Source: Phragmites australis
Taxonomy: Eukaryota; Streptophyta; Magnoliopsida; Poales; Poaceae
Assembly (NCBI RefSeq): GCF_958298935.1
Contig: NC_084929.1
Coordinates: 3,534,001-3,598,000 of the forward strand
Reading direction: 5' to 3'
DNA: 64,000 bases
Of the stretch, positions 41,155 through 53,930 are shown piece by piece. The translations under genes were made by a program, and so were the position numbers. How positions within the stretch are numbered: position 1 is the first letter of the stretch; each line of letters opens with the position of its first letter. The notes below the pieces were generated by a model, which ran no database searches, was not told the DNA's origin, and saw only the letters and a list, made by a program, of their open reading frames with translations.

Positions 41155-44100
41155 TTGATGTATCAAATTTTGTGGTTGAAGTTAAAGATGGACAGAGCAT
41201 GGATGTACGATGCGCCAAGACATGGAGAAATATACATCAAAGGACTCTCTACTTTTATTGAAGCCGCCGAGAAGGACGCTTTGACTAAGAAGACAAAGGA
41301 AATATATTGTCCATATTCTGACTGCAAGAACCAGAAATTGTGGGACAAATCAAGCATAATCAAATCACACTTGATCTAGAGAGGTTTTGTTGAGGATTAC
41401 AAAAGTTGGTCCAATCACGGCGAACAACGTACAAATGAACCAAACAAGGACATCGCTGTTGATCAAGTGGATGGTGATGATGAGGGAGCAGTCGAATGTA
41501 ACACTGATGTTATGATGGATGATGATACTGATTTTGATCTGGAGGAAATGCTACGTCACGCAGAACCGCATGTTTTAAGGGACACGAGAGGTTTAGATAA
41601 TTTCGAGGCGTTACAGAAGGCATCGAAGGAACTTTTGTACGAGAAATCGAAGGGCTGTGATAAGGAGTTTACAGTGTTGCATTCGGTGCTTGAACTTTTA
41701 AGGTTGAAGGCCAGCAACGGATGGTCCGAAAAGAGTTTCTCAGATCTGTTGAGTCTCTTGGCAAATATGCTTCCGAAGCCTAACTCCTTGGCCGCCACCA
41801 CTTATCAGGGGAAGAAGCTTATCTGCCTGTTGTCATTGGATGTGCAAAAAATACACGCATGTCCGAACCACTGTATCCTCTACCGTAAAGAGTACAAAGC
41901 CTTAGATAGATGTCCAGTGTGCAATACGAGTCGGTACAAGAGAAATGATGATTGTGAGGACGAAATGATTCCGCCAACGCAAAGAAGAAGAAGAGTAATG
42001 CTGGTCGTGACGAAGAAGACACTTCTTCCAACGCGGAGAAGAAGAGAAAAAGTCCTGCGATGGTAATGTGGTACCTACCAGTGATCCCCCGCTTGCAGCA
42101 TTTGTACTCGAACCCTAGGGACTCTGAACTGATGCGTTGGCATTTTGATAAGCGCAAGAAGGATGGAACTAAGCTTCGACACCCCGCTGATGCTAGCTAA
42201 TGGAGAAAGTTCAATGCCATGTATCCAGAGTTCGCTGAAGAACCAAGGAATGTAAAGTTTGCGTTGAGTACCGACGAAATGAATCATTTCGGTGACATGA
42301 GCACCTCACATAGCACTTAGCCAGTGGTCCTGGCCATCTACAACCTTCCTCTATGGCTATTCATGAAGCGGAAGTACCTTATGTTATCCATTCTTATCCA
42401 AGGACCGAAGCAACCTGGCAACGATATAGATGTGTTTTTGGAACCATTGATGGAAGATATGGCGAAATCGTGGCACGAGGGGGTCCGGGTGTGGGATGAA
42501 TTCCGACGATAGTATTTCACGCTGAAAGCCATAATTTTCGTTACCATCAATGATTATCCCGCCCTTTTTCCCCTATCGGGACAGGTAAAAGGGAAGCAAG
42601 GATGTGCAATGTGTTTGGATGAAACCGCGTTTGTGTACCTTCTGTACTCACAAAAGGTAGTGTACACGCGACACCAATGGTTCTTACTCAGAACTCACAG
42701 ATACCGCAAGATGAAGAAACATTTTGACAATACAGTTGAGGAAGATACTGGCTCGAAACCTCGCAGCGGGGCACTAGTGTTTCAAATGGTCAGTAGCATC
42801 AAGGTTGTTTTTGGGAAGCCACCGAAGGGTAAAAAGAGGAAGAAAAGTGAGACGCCGACCAGCATGCTGTGGAAGAAGATGCCGATTTTCTTTAAGTATT
42901 TGCCCTACTGGAAGGACTTGGACATCCGTCACAGCATCGATGTCATGCACGTTGAGAAGAATGTGTGTGATAACATCCTTGGCCTCTTACTGGACATACC
43001 GGGCAAGACAAAGGATGGAATCAAGTCACGTAAGGACTTGGTGCATTTTCAAATCAGGCCAGAGCTACACCCTGAAGACAGACCAAATGGGAAACATTAT
43101 CTTCCCCCGGCTAGCTACTCTCTGACACCTGAGGAGAAAAAGGCACTGTGCAAGTGCCTACGTGGGGTGAGAGTCCCGACTGGCTACTCATCCAACATTA
43201 AGAACCTAGTCTCGATGAAAGATTTGAAGCTAATCGGCATGTAGTCTCACGATTGTCATGTGATGATGACGCAGATGCTCCCTATTGTAATCAGGGGTAT
43301 CAAGCCAAGATACATAAAGGTGGTCATCACACGGTTGTGTCACTTCTTCAACGCAATTGTTCAGAAGGTGATCGATGCTGAAAAACTGGGTGCTCTACAT
43401 AGTTACTTGGTAGAGACTCTGTGCCAACTTGAGATGTGCTTCCCTCCATCCTTTTTCGATATCATGGTACACCTCTTGGTTCACATCGTGAATGAGATAA
43501 TTGTGCTCGGCCCTGTATTCTTGCATCAGATGTATGCGTTTGAGTGGTACATGGGCATTCTCAAGGGCTATGTACGGAATCGTGCTCACCCAGAGGGTTC
43601 CATGATCGAGGGCTACAATACCGAGTAAGTCGTTGAGTGTTGCATCGATTACATAAAAGATTCTAATCCGATTGGTGTACCTGTATCTCGACATGAGGGG
43701 AGTTGTTTGGGAGAGGGACTAAAGGAAAGAAAAGATTCATCGATCATGATTACAAAGCAGTGGAAGAAGCATATTTCACCATCTTGCAGCAGCTCCAGTT
43801 AGTGGCGTCGTACGTCGAGAAACACCTAGATGAGCTCCACACAAAAAATCAAGGCCGCTCATATGATTGGATCTTGAAAGAGCACAAGCGTCGCTTCACC
43901 ACATGGTTCAAGAACCAAAACCTTCCAGAAGGTGAATCTGTAGATTTTTTTTTTTTTGAAAATATTGGCTTATGGCCCATCAAGTTTAGTTACGTCATGG
44001 CAAGCGTATGACATTAATGGGTACACGTTTTATACCAAAGCAAAGGACAAGAAGAGCACGACCCAAAACAACGCCGTTCGAACATAAGCCTATGACACAA

Positions 44101-44537
44101 CAAGGGAAAATGTCACCTACTATGGGTTCATAGATGAAATCTAGGAACTCAACTATGGAGTGAATCTACAGATCCTCGTCTTTCGGTGCAAATGGGTCAA
44201 ACACCCAAATGGCGTGGTGGTGGACAACTACGGGTTCACAACTGTCAACCTCAGCCTTATAGGGCACAAAGATGACCCGTGGGTACTCGCTGATCATGTT
44301 GCACATGTTTTCTATATAATCGACCCCGCGAATGAAAAGAAGCACATAGTTGTTGCCGGAAAACAAAGAATTGTCGGAGTTGAGAATGTGGAGGATGAGG
44401 AAGAATACAATCAGTTCGATGACGCGCTGCCTTTCGGAGATACAGAAAAGATCAAACTTGTAGAAGCAACCCTAGATAGATCTATGATGCCCTACATGCG
44501 CCTTGATGGTGTGGGAAAAACAGTTCAAGGCAAATAG
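41155..44537 (+). pseudogene. CACTA TNP2-type transposase
   Basis: In order: a transposase-associated N-terminal domain (WMYDAPRHGEIYIKGLSTFI, CPYSDCKN); the lead-in CLLSLDVQKIHACPNHC and CPVCNTSRYK; the Transposase_21 core (WYLPVIPRLQHLY, FGDMSTSHST, WPVVLAIYNLPLW, KQGCAMCLDE, HSIDVMHVEKNVCDNILG); a DUF4218-like part (LVETLCQLEMCFPPSFFDIM, FEWYMGILKGYVRN); and a DUF4216-like end (RCKWVKHPNGVVVDNYGFTT). This enzyme cuts CACTA ends. In-frame stops at about 41378, 42062, 42199, 42318, 42510, 43242 and 43626 and several frame changes show decay. Confidence 0.92.
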
Positions 44538-44780
44538 TGTGATGTTCTATAACTTATGAAAACTTTACTGTTTCTGAAAATGTCATTGTGGGCCTCTTTT
44601 GACCAAACAAGTTGATGTTTTGCGTTATTTTACTCGAAATGTATCCACAGTCAAGGACTTTGTATGCAATATGTAAGATAATGCTTTAATTTATTTCAGG
44701 GGCATGTATGAAGTAAATAATATGCTTTAGGGCATGTATTAACAAGTTGTTGTTTTGTCCAAAAAAATAAAAATAATAAT
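44538..44780. other. Spacer after the transposase gene
   Basis: AT-rich; probably the 3' UTR of the transposase. No gene seen. Confidence 0.55.
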
Positions 44781-44888
44781 TTTCACAGGCGGTTGACGTA
44801 AGCAACCACCTGTGAAAGGTTGCTTACGTCAACCGCCAGTGAAAATCATTTTCACAAGCGGTTGCTTACGTCAACCGCCTGTGAAAAT
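44781..44888. repeat. Internal cluster of CACTA subterminal-type repeats
   Basis: Four copies in alternating orientation of TTTTCACAGGCGGTTGACGT and its complement, in the middle of the element, just before a TATA-like run. Confidence 0.9.
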
Positions 44889-44889
44889 T

Positions 44890-44905
44890 AATTATATATA
44901 TATAA
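44890..44905 (+). promoter_or_regulatory. TATA-like box before the second CACTA gene
   Basis: ATTATATATATATAAC directly after the internal repeat cluster and before a GC-rich leader-like region (44906-45360). It is the likely promoter of the second gene. Confidence 0.5.
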
Positions 44906-47018
44906 CCCGCCGAGGCCCCTGAAACCCTATCTCTTTGACGAAGTTTGGCCGTGCGCCATCAGGCTGCCCTCTTCCCTCGCCGCGCTCCTCCCCGACTCTG
45001 GCCACGTGCTCTCCTCGACTCCTGACGCCTTCGCCGTCTCCTCGACTCCGGCCGCCTTCGCCGTCTCCCCGACGCCGCGGTCCCCCCCCCCCCCCTCTGC
45101 CACTCTCCTCATCTGCGATGAAGAGGCTCCTCCCCGCGACGCCGCCGCCCCCGATGAGGAGGTTCCACCCGCGACGCCTCGCCGCGCTCCTCCCGACTCC
45201 GGCCGCATCCCCCCTGACAACGACAGCAGCTGAAGCAGTAAGTGGTGAGTCGCTCCATCACCCTCCCGGCAGCGCCGTCGTAGCCGGTGCTCCAGCCGGC
45301 CGTGTGATGCCTTCATCTCTTTGTGATGCCGACCATCGTGCCATTGAGATGCCGTTGATCTGATCTGGTTGTGTTCGAATCCAATGTGGTGCATGCGGCT
45401 CGGTTGCGGTAACGAATTCGTGCCTTCTCAGCAACCACGTGCTTGACCAAGATCAAAACCAGTGCCGTCTCAGAGAGTATTTTGGGCGTACTCCTCTGAT
45501 TTTTGGCCGCATGTATTTGGTTATTTGGTATGCTCGGTGATGTGAATGTGTCATTAGACGTTGATTTGGACAATGTCAGTTCGAGTTTTGGCCTTGAACT
45601 GATATTAGTATACTAGTTGCTTCCTGCCACACTACATATATTGTGTTTATTAGACTTTAGATTGATCACTGTTTAACATTTACTTTTTGCACTAGTAATC
45701 TGGAACACGATCTTGGTAATATGTTAGGTATATGTTGTGATCACTTGCTCATTCTTTTGAAATTTTAATATTTGGGTGTTGCTTTATAAATTAGATCATA
45801 TTTTTAAGTAATAAATTAGAATCGGCTACTCAACGTCCTCATATTTCTCTCTTCCCTTACAAAGCCTGCTCAACGTCCTACATCAAAATTACAATCAGTG
45901 AAATACTAATAGTCCTCTAAGTTGATAGCAATGTTATTCCAGACTTGGGTAATTAATTATGGCAATGCTTATACTCCTGTAGTAGAGCTTGACTGTAGGT
46001 CATTACCAGTAGGTCCTTCCGGACCTGACACTGAGACTAAGGTGGTGACAACTCTTAGTTGAGCTTGTGTAATTGGTTAGTTTCTCTGTCAATTTCACAC
46101 CTTTACATGTAAATAAAATATTGTGTTGTCCACAAAAATAGTAAAATACTGTGTTGACCTGACACTTCTTGAAATGATTATCTTAACCCATGTTATTGCT
46201 TTCATAAGAAATAAATATGATACCATAGAATTTTCCAAAGTGAAATATAAGGTTCTAATGGATTAATTGCCTTAATGATCAGCAAATTCGCTTGCTAAGT
46301 CTGTAACTATAAAATAAATAAGTTATGTGCAGTGAACAACCCTTTATTGTACGTAATCATCCTTACTTGGGCACATGGCTATTTCATTAATGTACCATGA
46401 ACCACATCGAACACACATTTGCTTGGAATTTTCCTTCATTTTATAGTTGCTTGAGGTGAAGTCTCAATCCTATTAGGCATGACTAAAGTTGATTTCCGCA
46501 CTTATGGGGTACCCAATATTGCATGGCTATGAACAGATTTCAATTCAGTTTCTACTGAGATTTTTTTGGTAGAGCTGTTTACTAAATATTTTCTAGTTAA
46601 TTAGGCACAATATGATATGGGTAAGTAGTAGAGTCTTTTTGGGCTTCCAATGGCGGTGAGCCGCCATGGCCCGAAGGCAGGGGTGGCAATGCAAAGCCAA
46701 CAGGAGAGAAGATGGGGAGCAGTGGGGTTAGGTTAGGGTTAGATTGAAGGAAGAAATTTATGAAGCTGGAGAGGGATTTAAGATCAACATTTGGATCCAG
46801 AACAAACGGCAACAAATTTGATGTTTTTTCAAAAAATGTAGACTAAGAAAAGCGAAATAGTTACTTCAATTAAGTATGGCTCAATAATAATGCCACTTGA
46901 TTCCTTTTCTTTCCTATACGAAAAGTTTAAAACACATACATTGATTCTTTTTCGTTCCTCTAAAGTAATATTATTGTATCTTTCTATGTAATAATAATCC
47001 AGTTGTCGAGTAAGTAGC
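44906..47018. other. Leader and probable long intron of the second CACTA gene
   Basis: A GC-rich, Pro-coding leader (44906-45240) is followed by a donor-like site (gtggtgagtc, about 45242) and ~1.7 kb of AT-rich sequence without motifs. Open frames in the GC-rich part look like low-complexity shadows. Confidence 0.45.
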
Positions 47019-49187
47019 ATGGAGCCTAAGAGGCCGCTCCCAATAGAGTGCGCCCCGGCACAGAGGCCGCTCCCAATAGAGGACGCCCCAACACAAGATG
47101 GAGCGGATGCAAGCAGGAGGTCGGATAGGAGCCCAAGCCCGCATCAGCCGTCCTCCTCCAACAACAGCGAAAGCTCGGGCTCGTATCACAGCCCGGGCTC
47201 GTATCACAGCCCGAGCCCTGTTCCGTGCGATCGGGAGATCCGACGTCGGGAAAGTGACAACGACTACGATCCCACCAAAGAGGTATTTAGTTAAGTCAAT
47301 GCATTTTATACTCCTTAAATAGAGGAATGTCTTCTGTTCATATCAACTCTCCTTTTTTTCTCTAGAGGGTGAGGGTGCAAAGATCTTTGCGTCGATCATC
47401 TGCGCCACAACATTCGGCACCACAACCCACCGCTACCTCTGTGCCCGAAACTTCGGGTCCCTCTGGGCCTGCACTGAAACGAAGAAGGGGTGAGCGTAGT
47501 AGAAACAAGTTGTCGTCCGACATTTATACAATAACACAGGTCGGTGTTGAAGGGGAGCCTGTTGCACCTCGTGAGGCCTGCGCCAAATTCTGCAACAGTT
47601 GCGGATTTCTTGTCAAGGAGTACGTCCCAATCACTATAACTGATTGACGGTTGCTGTCGGATGAGACGAAGGAGTTCCTGTGGGCAACATTGCAGAGAAC
47701 CATCCGATTCCCCTCGGGAACAGAGGAAGCCACAAAACAGAATGCATTGAAAACTATGGGAAAGAGCTTCCGGGGCTGGAAGAGTGAGCTGATTAAGGAC
47801 TTTGTGAAGAAGAACCTAGTACCCTTTAATAAATACAGAAAGATTACGCCAGACCAATGGGCAGAGTTTGTTAGGCAGAAGACCACACCTAAGGCCATCA
47901 AACTGGGTGAATCATTCAAGCACCTTGCGAAGAAGAACAAGCACCACCATCACCTGGGCTCGTCTGGGTACGCCCCCAAAATTCCTGAGTGGAGGAGGCA
48001 AGAAGAAGAGGTTGCTCGGGCTGGGAAACTGAACCTTTTGGAAAATTGTGACGAGCGAAGCAGGAACTAGGTCTACGCTTGGTCACAACAAACTGAGTCT
48101 TGGGACTTAGCCTTCAATAGCCCCGAGAACATGGAGGTGACCCAGACCATTCAAGGTATTACTAAGGAAGGGTCTCTAGAGCCCGACAGGGAGAATGACC
48201 TGCTTACCAAGGCCCTGGGGAACAAGGAACACCCGGGTCGCACTCGAGGCATCGGATCAAAAGTGGCCTGGAAGCATGGGTTCCCAGACGCCGCGAGCCA
48301 GTACAAGACCCGTAATAGATATAAGAAGACCCTAGAGAAACAGATACAAGAACAGGTCAAGGTCCAATTCATGAAGATGTGGAATGAAAAGGAGAAGGAA
48401 AGGGCGGCATTAATGCTGATAGAGCAACCAACTAGCCCAGGCTTTCGAAGCAGCGTAGGGTCCACGTAGGCCGATAACCAGAGATATCATGTGGATGATG
48501 TCATAGAGGCTACCCCCTGCATGCTACATGTTCCTCTCGGCAAGGGAGACTTCACTGTCGAGGCTGCCACGGGCCAGGCCATTCCAGGCCATATGTTTCA
48601 CAATCAAGACATTCTGGCCGGTTACACTAGGGTACAAGTGGACTCGGTACAGCTGCTTTTCATGCAGTACAAGCTAGACATCAGCACACCTGAGGGTATC
48701 GAGCTTCTCGATGAGGCTGTTGGCAACTTCATTCTGTGGCCCAGACGGGATATCATCTTCAGCCATCAGAAGTCACAATCGCCAGCGTCACGGCCACCCC
48801 CGCGCCCAGCATCTCTGCCTCAGGCACCTCCACCCCAGAGCCGAGCCTCTCCACCTCAGGCACCTCCGCCCCAGGGCCAAGCCTCTCCACCTCAGGTACC
48901 TTCGCTCCTGCACCCAATATCTCTGCCTCAGGCATCTTCACATCATGCTTCACCGTCTGCGACTCAGGCACCTCCGTCTCCACCACATTCACCAGAGCAT
49001 CGAAGAGTTCCTGTCATGGTTACCCCCTACGAAAAGACTCTACCTGATCCGGTGAAGAGGTGGCTTCTGACCTTATCAAAAGGAAAGGCATCATCCGCTC
49101 AGGAATCAGCGAAGGGATCTCGCGAAAGAGATGGGCAAAACATTAAGTACCTCTCAGATGGATTTCTTGCCTACACTGGATGTTCCT
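47019..49187 (+). pseudogene. CACTA second gene, N-terminal and middle part
   Basis: The start is the ATG at 47019 (MEPKRPLPIECAPAQRPLPI, with a direct repeat of the first residues). A Ser/Pro-rich exon ends at a GTATTT donor (47283), with the acceptor TTTCTCTAG at 47365. Next come a basic, Ser-rich stretch, a conserved-looking block (FCNSCGFLVKEYVPITITD, FRGWKSELIKDFVKK, ITPDQWAEFVRQKTTPKAIK) and a later Pro-rich region (48780-48990, repeated PPQxxASPPQAP). This layout is that of the plant En/Spm accessory (Transposase_24-like) protein, whose N-terminal half may bind subterminal repeats. Stops at 47645, 48068 and 48467 break it. Confidence 0.75.
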
Positions 49188-50502
49188 GAGAAATATGAGC
49201 ATGGCAAGCCATTTCTACCATCGTTTCAACTTGTAGAAGGTCCATGGGAGATGAGGAAATTCCACGAATGGTACATGAGGGAATGTCGCGCGGGGTTCTC
49301 CATAATAACTGCTTCTATCCCCGCTAACGTTTATCTAAGCGGAGACTCCTATCTCATGGTGGATTTTAAGGACATGCATGCTTTGTTCCGCCGCGACAAA
49401 CTCGACATCAATCTCACAAGCGTGTGGTGCCTACAATCTACCCTTACGTTCATATATCTACTAATGTATGCTATAGAAGCTAATGACTAGTGACTTGTTC
49501 TGTAGGATGCAATTTAACGATGCGGAAAAGTTGAAGGCACCCATCAGATTCATTAATCCGTAATGAATTTCCCAGCCTAACATGGTCATGAACTTGAGGA
49601 CTGATGACCCCCAGATTAAGGGGAAGAGTAACAAGGAGAAATCAAGGGTCATAAGAGAATGAGCAAAACACGCAGGCTTGAAATGTCAACCTATATAGGA
49701 AGAGCTATGCTAGAAATGCAGGACAAGGACTACATCTTGGCTCCCTACAACTTTAAGTAAGTGTGATACGTCATGAACCTAACATAAGTATTCAACTTAA
49801 TTGATCGATCAAGAATCTAACATAAGTATTCATATAGCGACCACTATATCTGTATAATGTTGATGCTGAAGTCAAGCAAAATTGTGGTCCTTAACTCAGC
49901 CGATCTTCAACAAAAATCCTACCAAGATTTCATTGATGTTATATAGAGGTAAAGGAAATATCCATACATAAAATTCATATAAATTATTTATGAATTGATA
50001 ATTACTTATTGACATTCGAATAGGGCCTTCAAGTGGTACGTAACGAAAGGTGGGATACACGATACAGACAAGCTGGATGCGATGACGGTCCATACACACT
50101 TTTCAGTAATAACACACTTCTAATGCTTGTATCTCACTATTTATGACGAAGAGTCTTATTGAACTAACGAATACGTTGCGTTTCTATTTGTAGTGCCACA
50201 AGCAAGGTTTCAATAGAGTTCTTTGTGGATATTATGTTTGCCAATTTCTTAGGGTAAATAAGAGGTACACAACGAACCCTGAGGACGTAAGTCATCATTG
50301 TTCTTGCACATTCTTATTTGGTTATGTTTCCGTTGTCAGTAGTGTTTTAACTCTTTTAGTGGTGTTTCCATTTCAGGCACAGATGATCCAATGTACCAAC
50401 CAATCTCTCACAGGCGAAGATATCCAAAACGTCCAACGTGACATGTGCCGATTTATTATGCACGAAGTCATCCACAAGAGTGGCAGATTCTTTGATCACT
50501 GA
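49188..50502 (+). pseudogene. CACTA second gene, Ulp1-like cysteine protease end
   Basis: The frames read KYEHGKPFLPSFQLVEGPWE, LSGDSYLMVDFKDMHALFRR and DKLDINLTSVWCLQ. After intron-like gaps come KSSKIVVLNSADLQ, FKWYVTKGGIHDTD, CHKQGFNRVLCGYYVCQFLR and FIMHEVIHKSGRFFDH. The final Cys block (CGYYVC) is the catalytic Cys motif of the Ulp1/C48 SUMO-protease fold, and the VVLNSAD segment sits where the acidic residue is usually found (Asn here). Ulp1 domains are known in several plant DNA transposons. Exon joins and stops are not fully resolved. Confidence 0.72.
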
Positions 50503-50724
50503 GGCGAATTAGCTAGCCATTTGAGGTTTTGTGAGTGGAAGAGAAAAGACTCTTAGCAATATAGGCTTGTGATGTCGTGAATATTATTATACTTGTGTTA
50601 AATATTGAATTTTGTAAAATCTTTGATGATGTTGAAATCTGTGGTGTTGAAATCTGTATTGAAACTGTGTGAAATATGGAGGGAATAAAATATATGCTCA
50701 TTATTTTTTAAAAGAAATACATAC

Positions 50725-51010
50725 CTTAGGCAGTTCTCTTACAGAACCGCCTGTGGAAATCTTTATATCTATAAGCGGCAACTAAAGTGGGCCGCCTGTG
50801 AAAATCTATTTTCACAGGCGGCTGGCTTAAGGAACCGCATGTGAAAATGGATTTCCACAGGCGGTTCCTTAAGCTAGCCGCCTGTGGAAATGAATTTCCA
50901 CAGGCAGTCTGTTTTGCACCTGTGAAAATCGTTCATTTCCACAGGCATTCGGTCCCAGGCGGGTGCGCTAAACGCCTGTGAAAAGGTGTTATCACCCGCC
51001 TGTGATGACG
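50725..51010. repeat. CACTA right subterminal repeats
   Basis: About ten copies of TTTCCACAGGCGGTTCCTTA-type units in both orientations, ending at the right TIR. Confidence 0.92.
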
Positions 51011-51025
51011 TTTTGTGTAGTAGTG

Positions 51026-51551
51026 TTTGTTGGCGTGCCCTTCTAACCTGAATCTCTCATATGCATATGGAAATAGTATGATGCATCTGTTATGGTTTTG
51101 ATATTGCCATACAAGAGTGATTTATCATCTATGTAATGGTAGTGATGATATTTGCTGAGGAACTCGAGATTAAGATATGGATGGAATTCAGATATGCTTG
51201 CGCGTGTCATCCATTTGCTACTCTTATTGCTAGGATCGTTTGAACATTTCTTAATGATGCATGGTTGAACTTTTTTGCTTAGCTGCAAGCTATCATGCAC
51301 TTGTCTTCAATGGTGTTTTTTCTTGTAATTAGATCTTTTGTAATAATGGTAACCCACTACTTACAGAAACCAAATCACAGTAAGGAAGAAATTGGAATGC
51401 ATGTTCTAGGTTTGTCTAGATCGTAATGCTGGTGGCATCCTGTGGCCTGGGCAACATATGCAGAATTGTAAAAACGGACATTCTGTGTAATAGTTATATA
51501 ACCCAATGGCTGTTATGCTACTATGTTTAAGTGAAATTGAATCATTCATTG
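51026..51551. other. No gene seen
   Basis: The first 3 bases are the CACTA TSD copy. The rest is AT-rich flank, continuous with 39742-40207 before the insertion. Confidence 0.5.
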
Positions 51552-51686
51552 TGTTACACACACATATATATATATAGCCTTTGTGCAATGTCCCCGTGTT
51601 ACAAGGGGTTCCTTGTATATTGTCACCAGTACATGTATATATACTGGCCTATGGTCTCTATGGAATACAAGTTGCTATTCTTAACA
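51552..51686 (+). repeat. Copia-2 5' LTR
   Basis: TGTTACACAC to TTCTTAACA, 135 bp, sharing AAGGGGTTCCTTG and related blocks with 56773-56864. Confidence 0.9.
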
Positions 51687-51698
51687 TGGTATTAGAGC
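51687..51698 (+). other. Copia-2 primer-binding site
   Basis: TGGTATTAGAGC, one base different from the initiator tRNA-Met complement (TGGTATCAGAGC); the change is C to T. Confidence 0.9.
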
Positions 51699-52500
51699 TA
51701 GATTTTCTATCTGGGACGCAGCAACTCGTCCCGATCTAGTCCACCTGCTGTCGATTTCTCTCTCTTCACACCGACTTATTTCTCTCTACTGTCGCGGGCG
51801 TTCTTCTCTTCACCGGCCAGCTTTCTCTCTACTTGACATCATACACCGGTCCCGACGCGTGTCACTTGTCAGCTGCTCCACTTCCGGCCGGTCTGTCCGT
51901 GATCCGCGCCTCCTCGCCAGATCATCGCCACTCGGACTGGCCGTCGATGCCACCCAGATTCAGTCAGCTCCCTCTCGTGAAGCAGTCGCCCCAGACCGAT
52001 TTGCCGGCTGTTACCGCTCCAACTGCCCGCCGGCCCGATCCACCGCTCGGTTGGGTTCTCCGTGCGCTGCTGGCTTGTCTCCACCATCGTCCGCTCCCGA
52101 TCCGCCGCCTCCCATAGCTGCGCCGCCTTGGGATCCACCGCTGCCCTCTCGAGACCCACCGTCACTGCATGCCGTTGTTGCGTCACCATCCTCCCCAGAC
52201 CGCCGGCCGACCATCGCCCGGTCTGGCCCGTGCACGCACCACCCGCCGTTTGTTCTGACTGAGGCTCTCTGAGCTCTCTGTTTATTGACCGAGTGGTTCC
52301 AAAAAAGAAAGAAAGAAAGAAAGAAAGAAAGAAAAGAATAAAAAAGAAAAAAAAATAGTAGTAGCTGTCGCTTTCTTTGTGCTCTCACTGTCGACCGTCA
52401 CTTCTCTTTTGCGCTCTCGTCGTCGAATGTTGCTACTTGTTTGCGCACTCGCCATTGCTCACCGCTTCTTTTTCGCTCTCGCCATCGTTTGTTCCTTCTT
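51699..52500. other. Copia-2 leader with a (GAAA)n tract
   Basis: Pro/Ser-rich frames without a recognised domain, then a GAAA-type microsatellite at about 52306-52336. Probably the untranslated leader and possibly a degraded gag start. Confidence 0.5.
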
Positions 52501-53870
52501 CAGGATATCGTCGAGCACTGTTTTAGTTTCTCGGTGCTCAGTGATCTTTGATGGTGCTAACTACATGCATGGGCTTCATCTTTGGTGTGTTCTCTCTACA
52601 TTCCTTTTTCACCTTCCCCTGATCTTCCGACGGAGCCTGTGCAGCCTTCTGTCGACAAAGGAGACAAAGCAACTACTGACGCCTCCACTGTTGCCTATGA
52701 AAAGGCTATCTCTGCCTACCAGGAAGCTTTGGAGCAGTACCATGATCGTTTATCTGGATGTGCTCAGTGGATGGATGATGATGCTTCTGCCGTGTCTATT
52801 CTAGTTATTAGTGTGGAGCCCAGAATTTCTTCTGAGATTATTGGATTCTCTACTGCCTTTCAGATGTGGACTTATCTTCATCAAACTTATGAGCCTTCTA
52901 GGGATGCTCTCTATCTATTTGTTATTCTCCAAGAGCAGTCTCTTCAGCAGAGAGATGCCATAGTTGATGTGTTCTATGCTCAGATATCGGTTATGTGGCA
53001 TCAATTGGACTCCCTTTGTGTTGCTAGTTGCTGCTCCTGTCAGTGCTGCTTGGATCAACATGCTGAATAGGATTTTTGACACCTCTACAAGTTCATGACT
53101 CGCCTTTGTCCAAAGTTTGAGTAGCGTCATGCTCAACTGCTTGCACGACATCCCCATGTCAGACTTGTCAGGCTCTTATGGAGCTGCGCTCGGAGGAGAC
53201 TCATCTACGTGGTTCTAGATTACTGCCGCTTCCATCAGTGTTGGCTACTCGTCCACCTGCTACGCCTACATCTTCGTCTACACCACTTCCTACTCCTAGT
53301 GTGACTCCATCACTTTCTGTGGCCTCTTCAGGTGGTGGTGATCGCCCTTGCTGCACTTACAGCGACAAGGAGGGCCATGTTGAGGTGAACTGCTACAGGA
53401 ACAAGAAGCATCTTCGACGTCCCTCTGGTGCTTCTACCCCGACTACCTTGACTACATCTTCGACTAACACTCAGCAGGAGATTATGACGCTGCTTTGCCG
53501 CCTGGTAGATACCTCTGCCTCTTCACCGACATGTTTTGCTGGTTCTGTTACTACCTCTTCTGGCACTGAGAGGCAACCTTCTACGCAGTCAGGTACCTCA
53601 CCTTGGATTCTTGACTCAGGTGCATGTTTTCATATGACTTCTGATTCTTCCAGTCTAATTTCGCTTCATCCTCTTGTTTCTCCTCTTCATGTCATTACTA
53701 CTAATGGTACTTCTCTTTTTGTTGCTAGTCGGGGTACTCTTTGCATATCTTCTTTTAGTGTTCCTTTTGTTGCTCATGTTCTTCAACTCACCATGCAGCT
53801 CATGTCGGCTGGTCAGCTTACTGACTATGGTTGTCGTGTTATTCTAGATTCTGACTCTTGTTGTGTTTAG
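52500..53870 (+). pseudogene. Copia-2 gag and protease
   Basis: The gag block reads YHDRLSGCAQWMDDDASAVS, FQMWTYLHQTYEPSRDALYL and FYAQISVMWHQLDSL. After frame breaks it gives LYKFMTRLCPKFE, stop, RHAQLLARHPHVRL and a knuckle-like CTYSDKEGHVEVNC in which the second Cys is Ser. The protease has an intact active site, WILDSGACFHMTSDSSS, then VSPLHVITTNGTSLFVASRG. The frame closes at 53870. Confidence 0.87.
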
Positions 53871-53930
53871 GATCGTCTCACGGGCGCTTTGGTTGGTACT
53901 AGCCTCTAGTGTCATGATTCGCAGTGTCTA

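Larger units (their letters stand above)
40208..51025 (+). mobile_element. CACTA (En/Spm) transposon, 10,818 bp
   Basis: The left end is CACTACTACAAAA and the right end TTTTGTGTAGTAGTG, with a 3-bp TSD TTT on both sides (40205-40207 and 51026-51028). Subterminal repeats flank a TNP2 transposase gene and a second gene, both on the plus strand. Length and order fit a full grass CACTA. Several stops in both genes suggest it is no longer autonomous. Confidence 0.95.

Noticed and set aside
44935..45394. Pro/Ser-rich frames in the CACTA middle region
   Set aside because: Low-complexity GC-rich leader-type sequence with frames on both strands and no domain.
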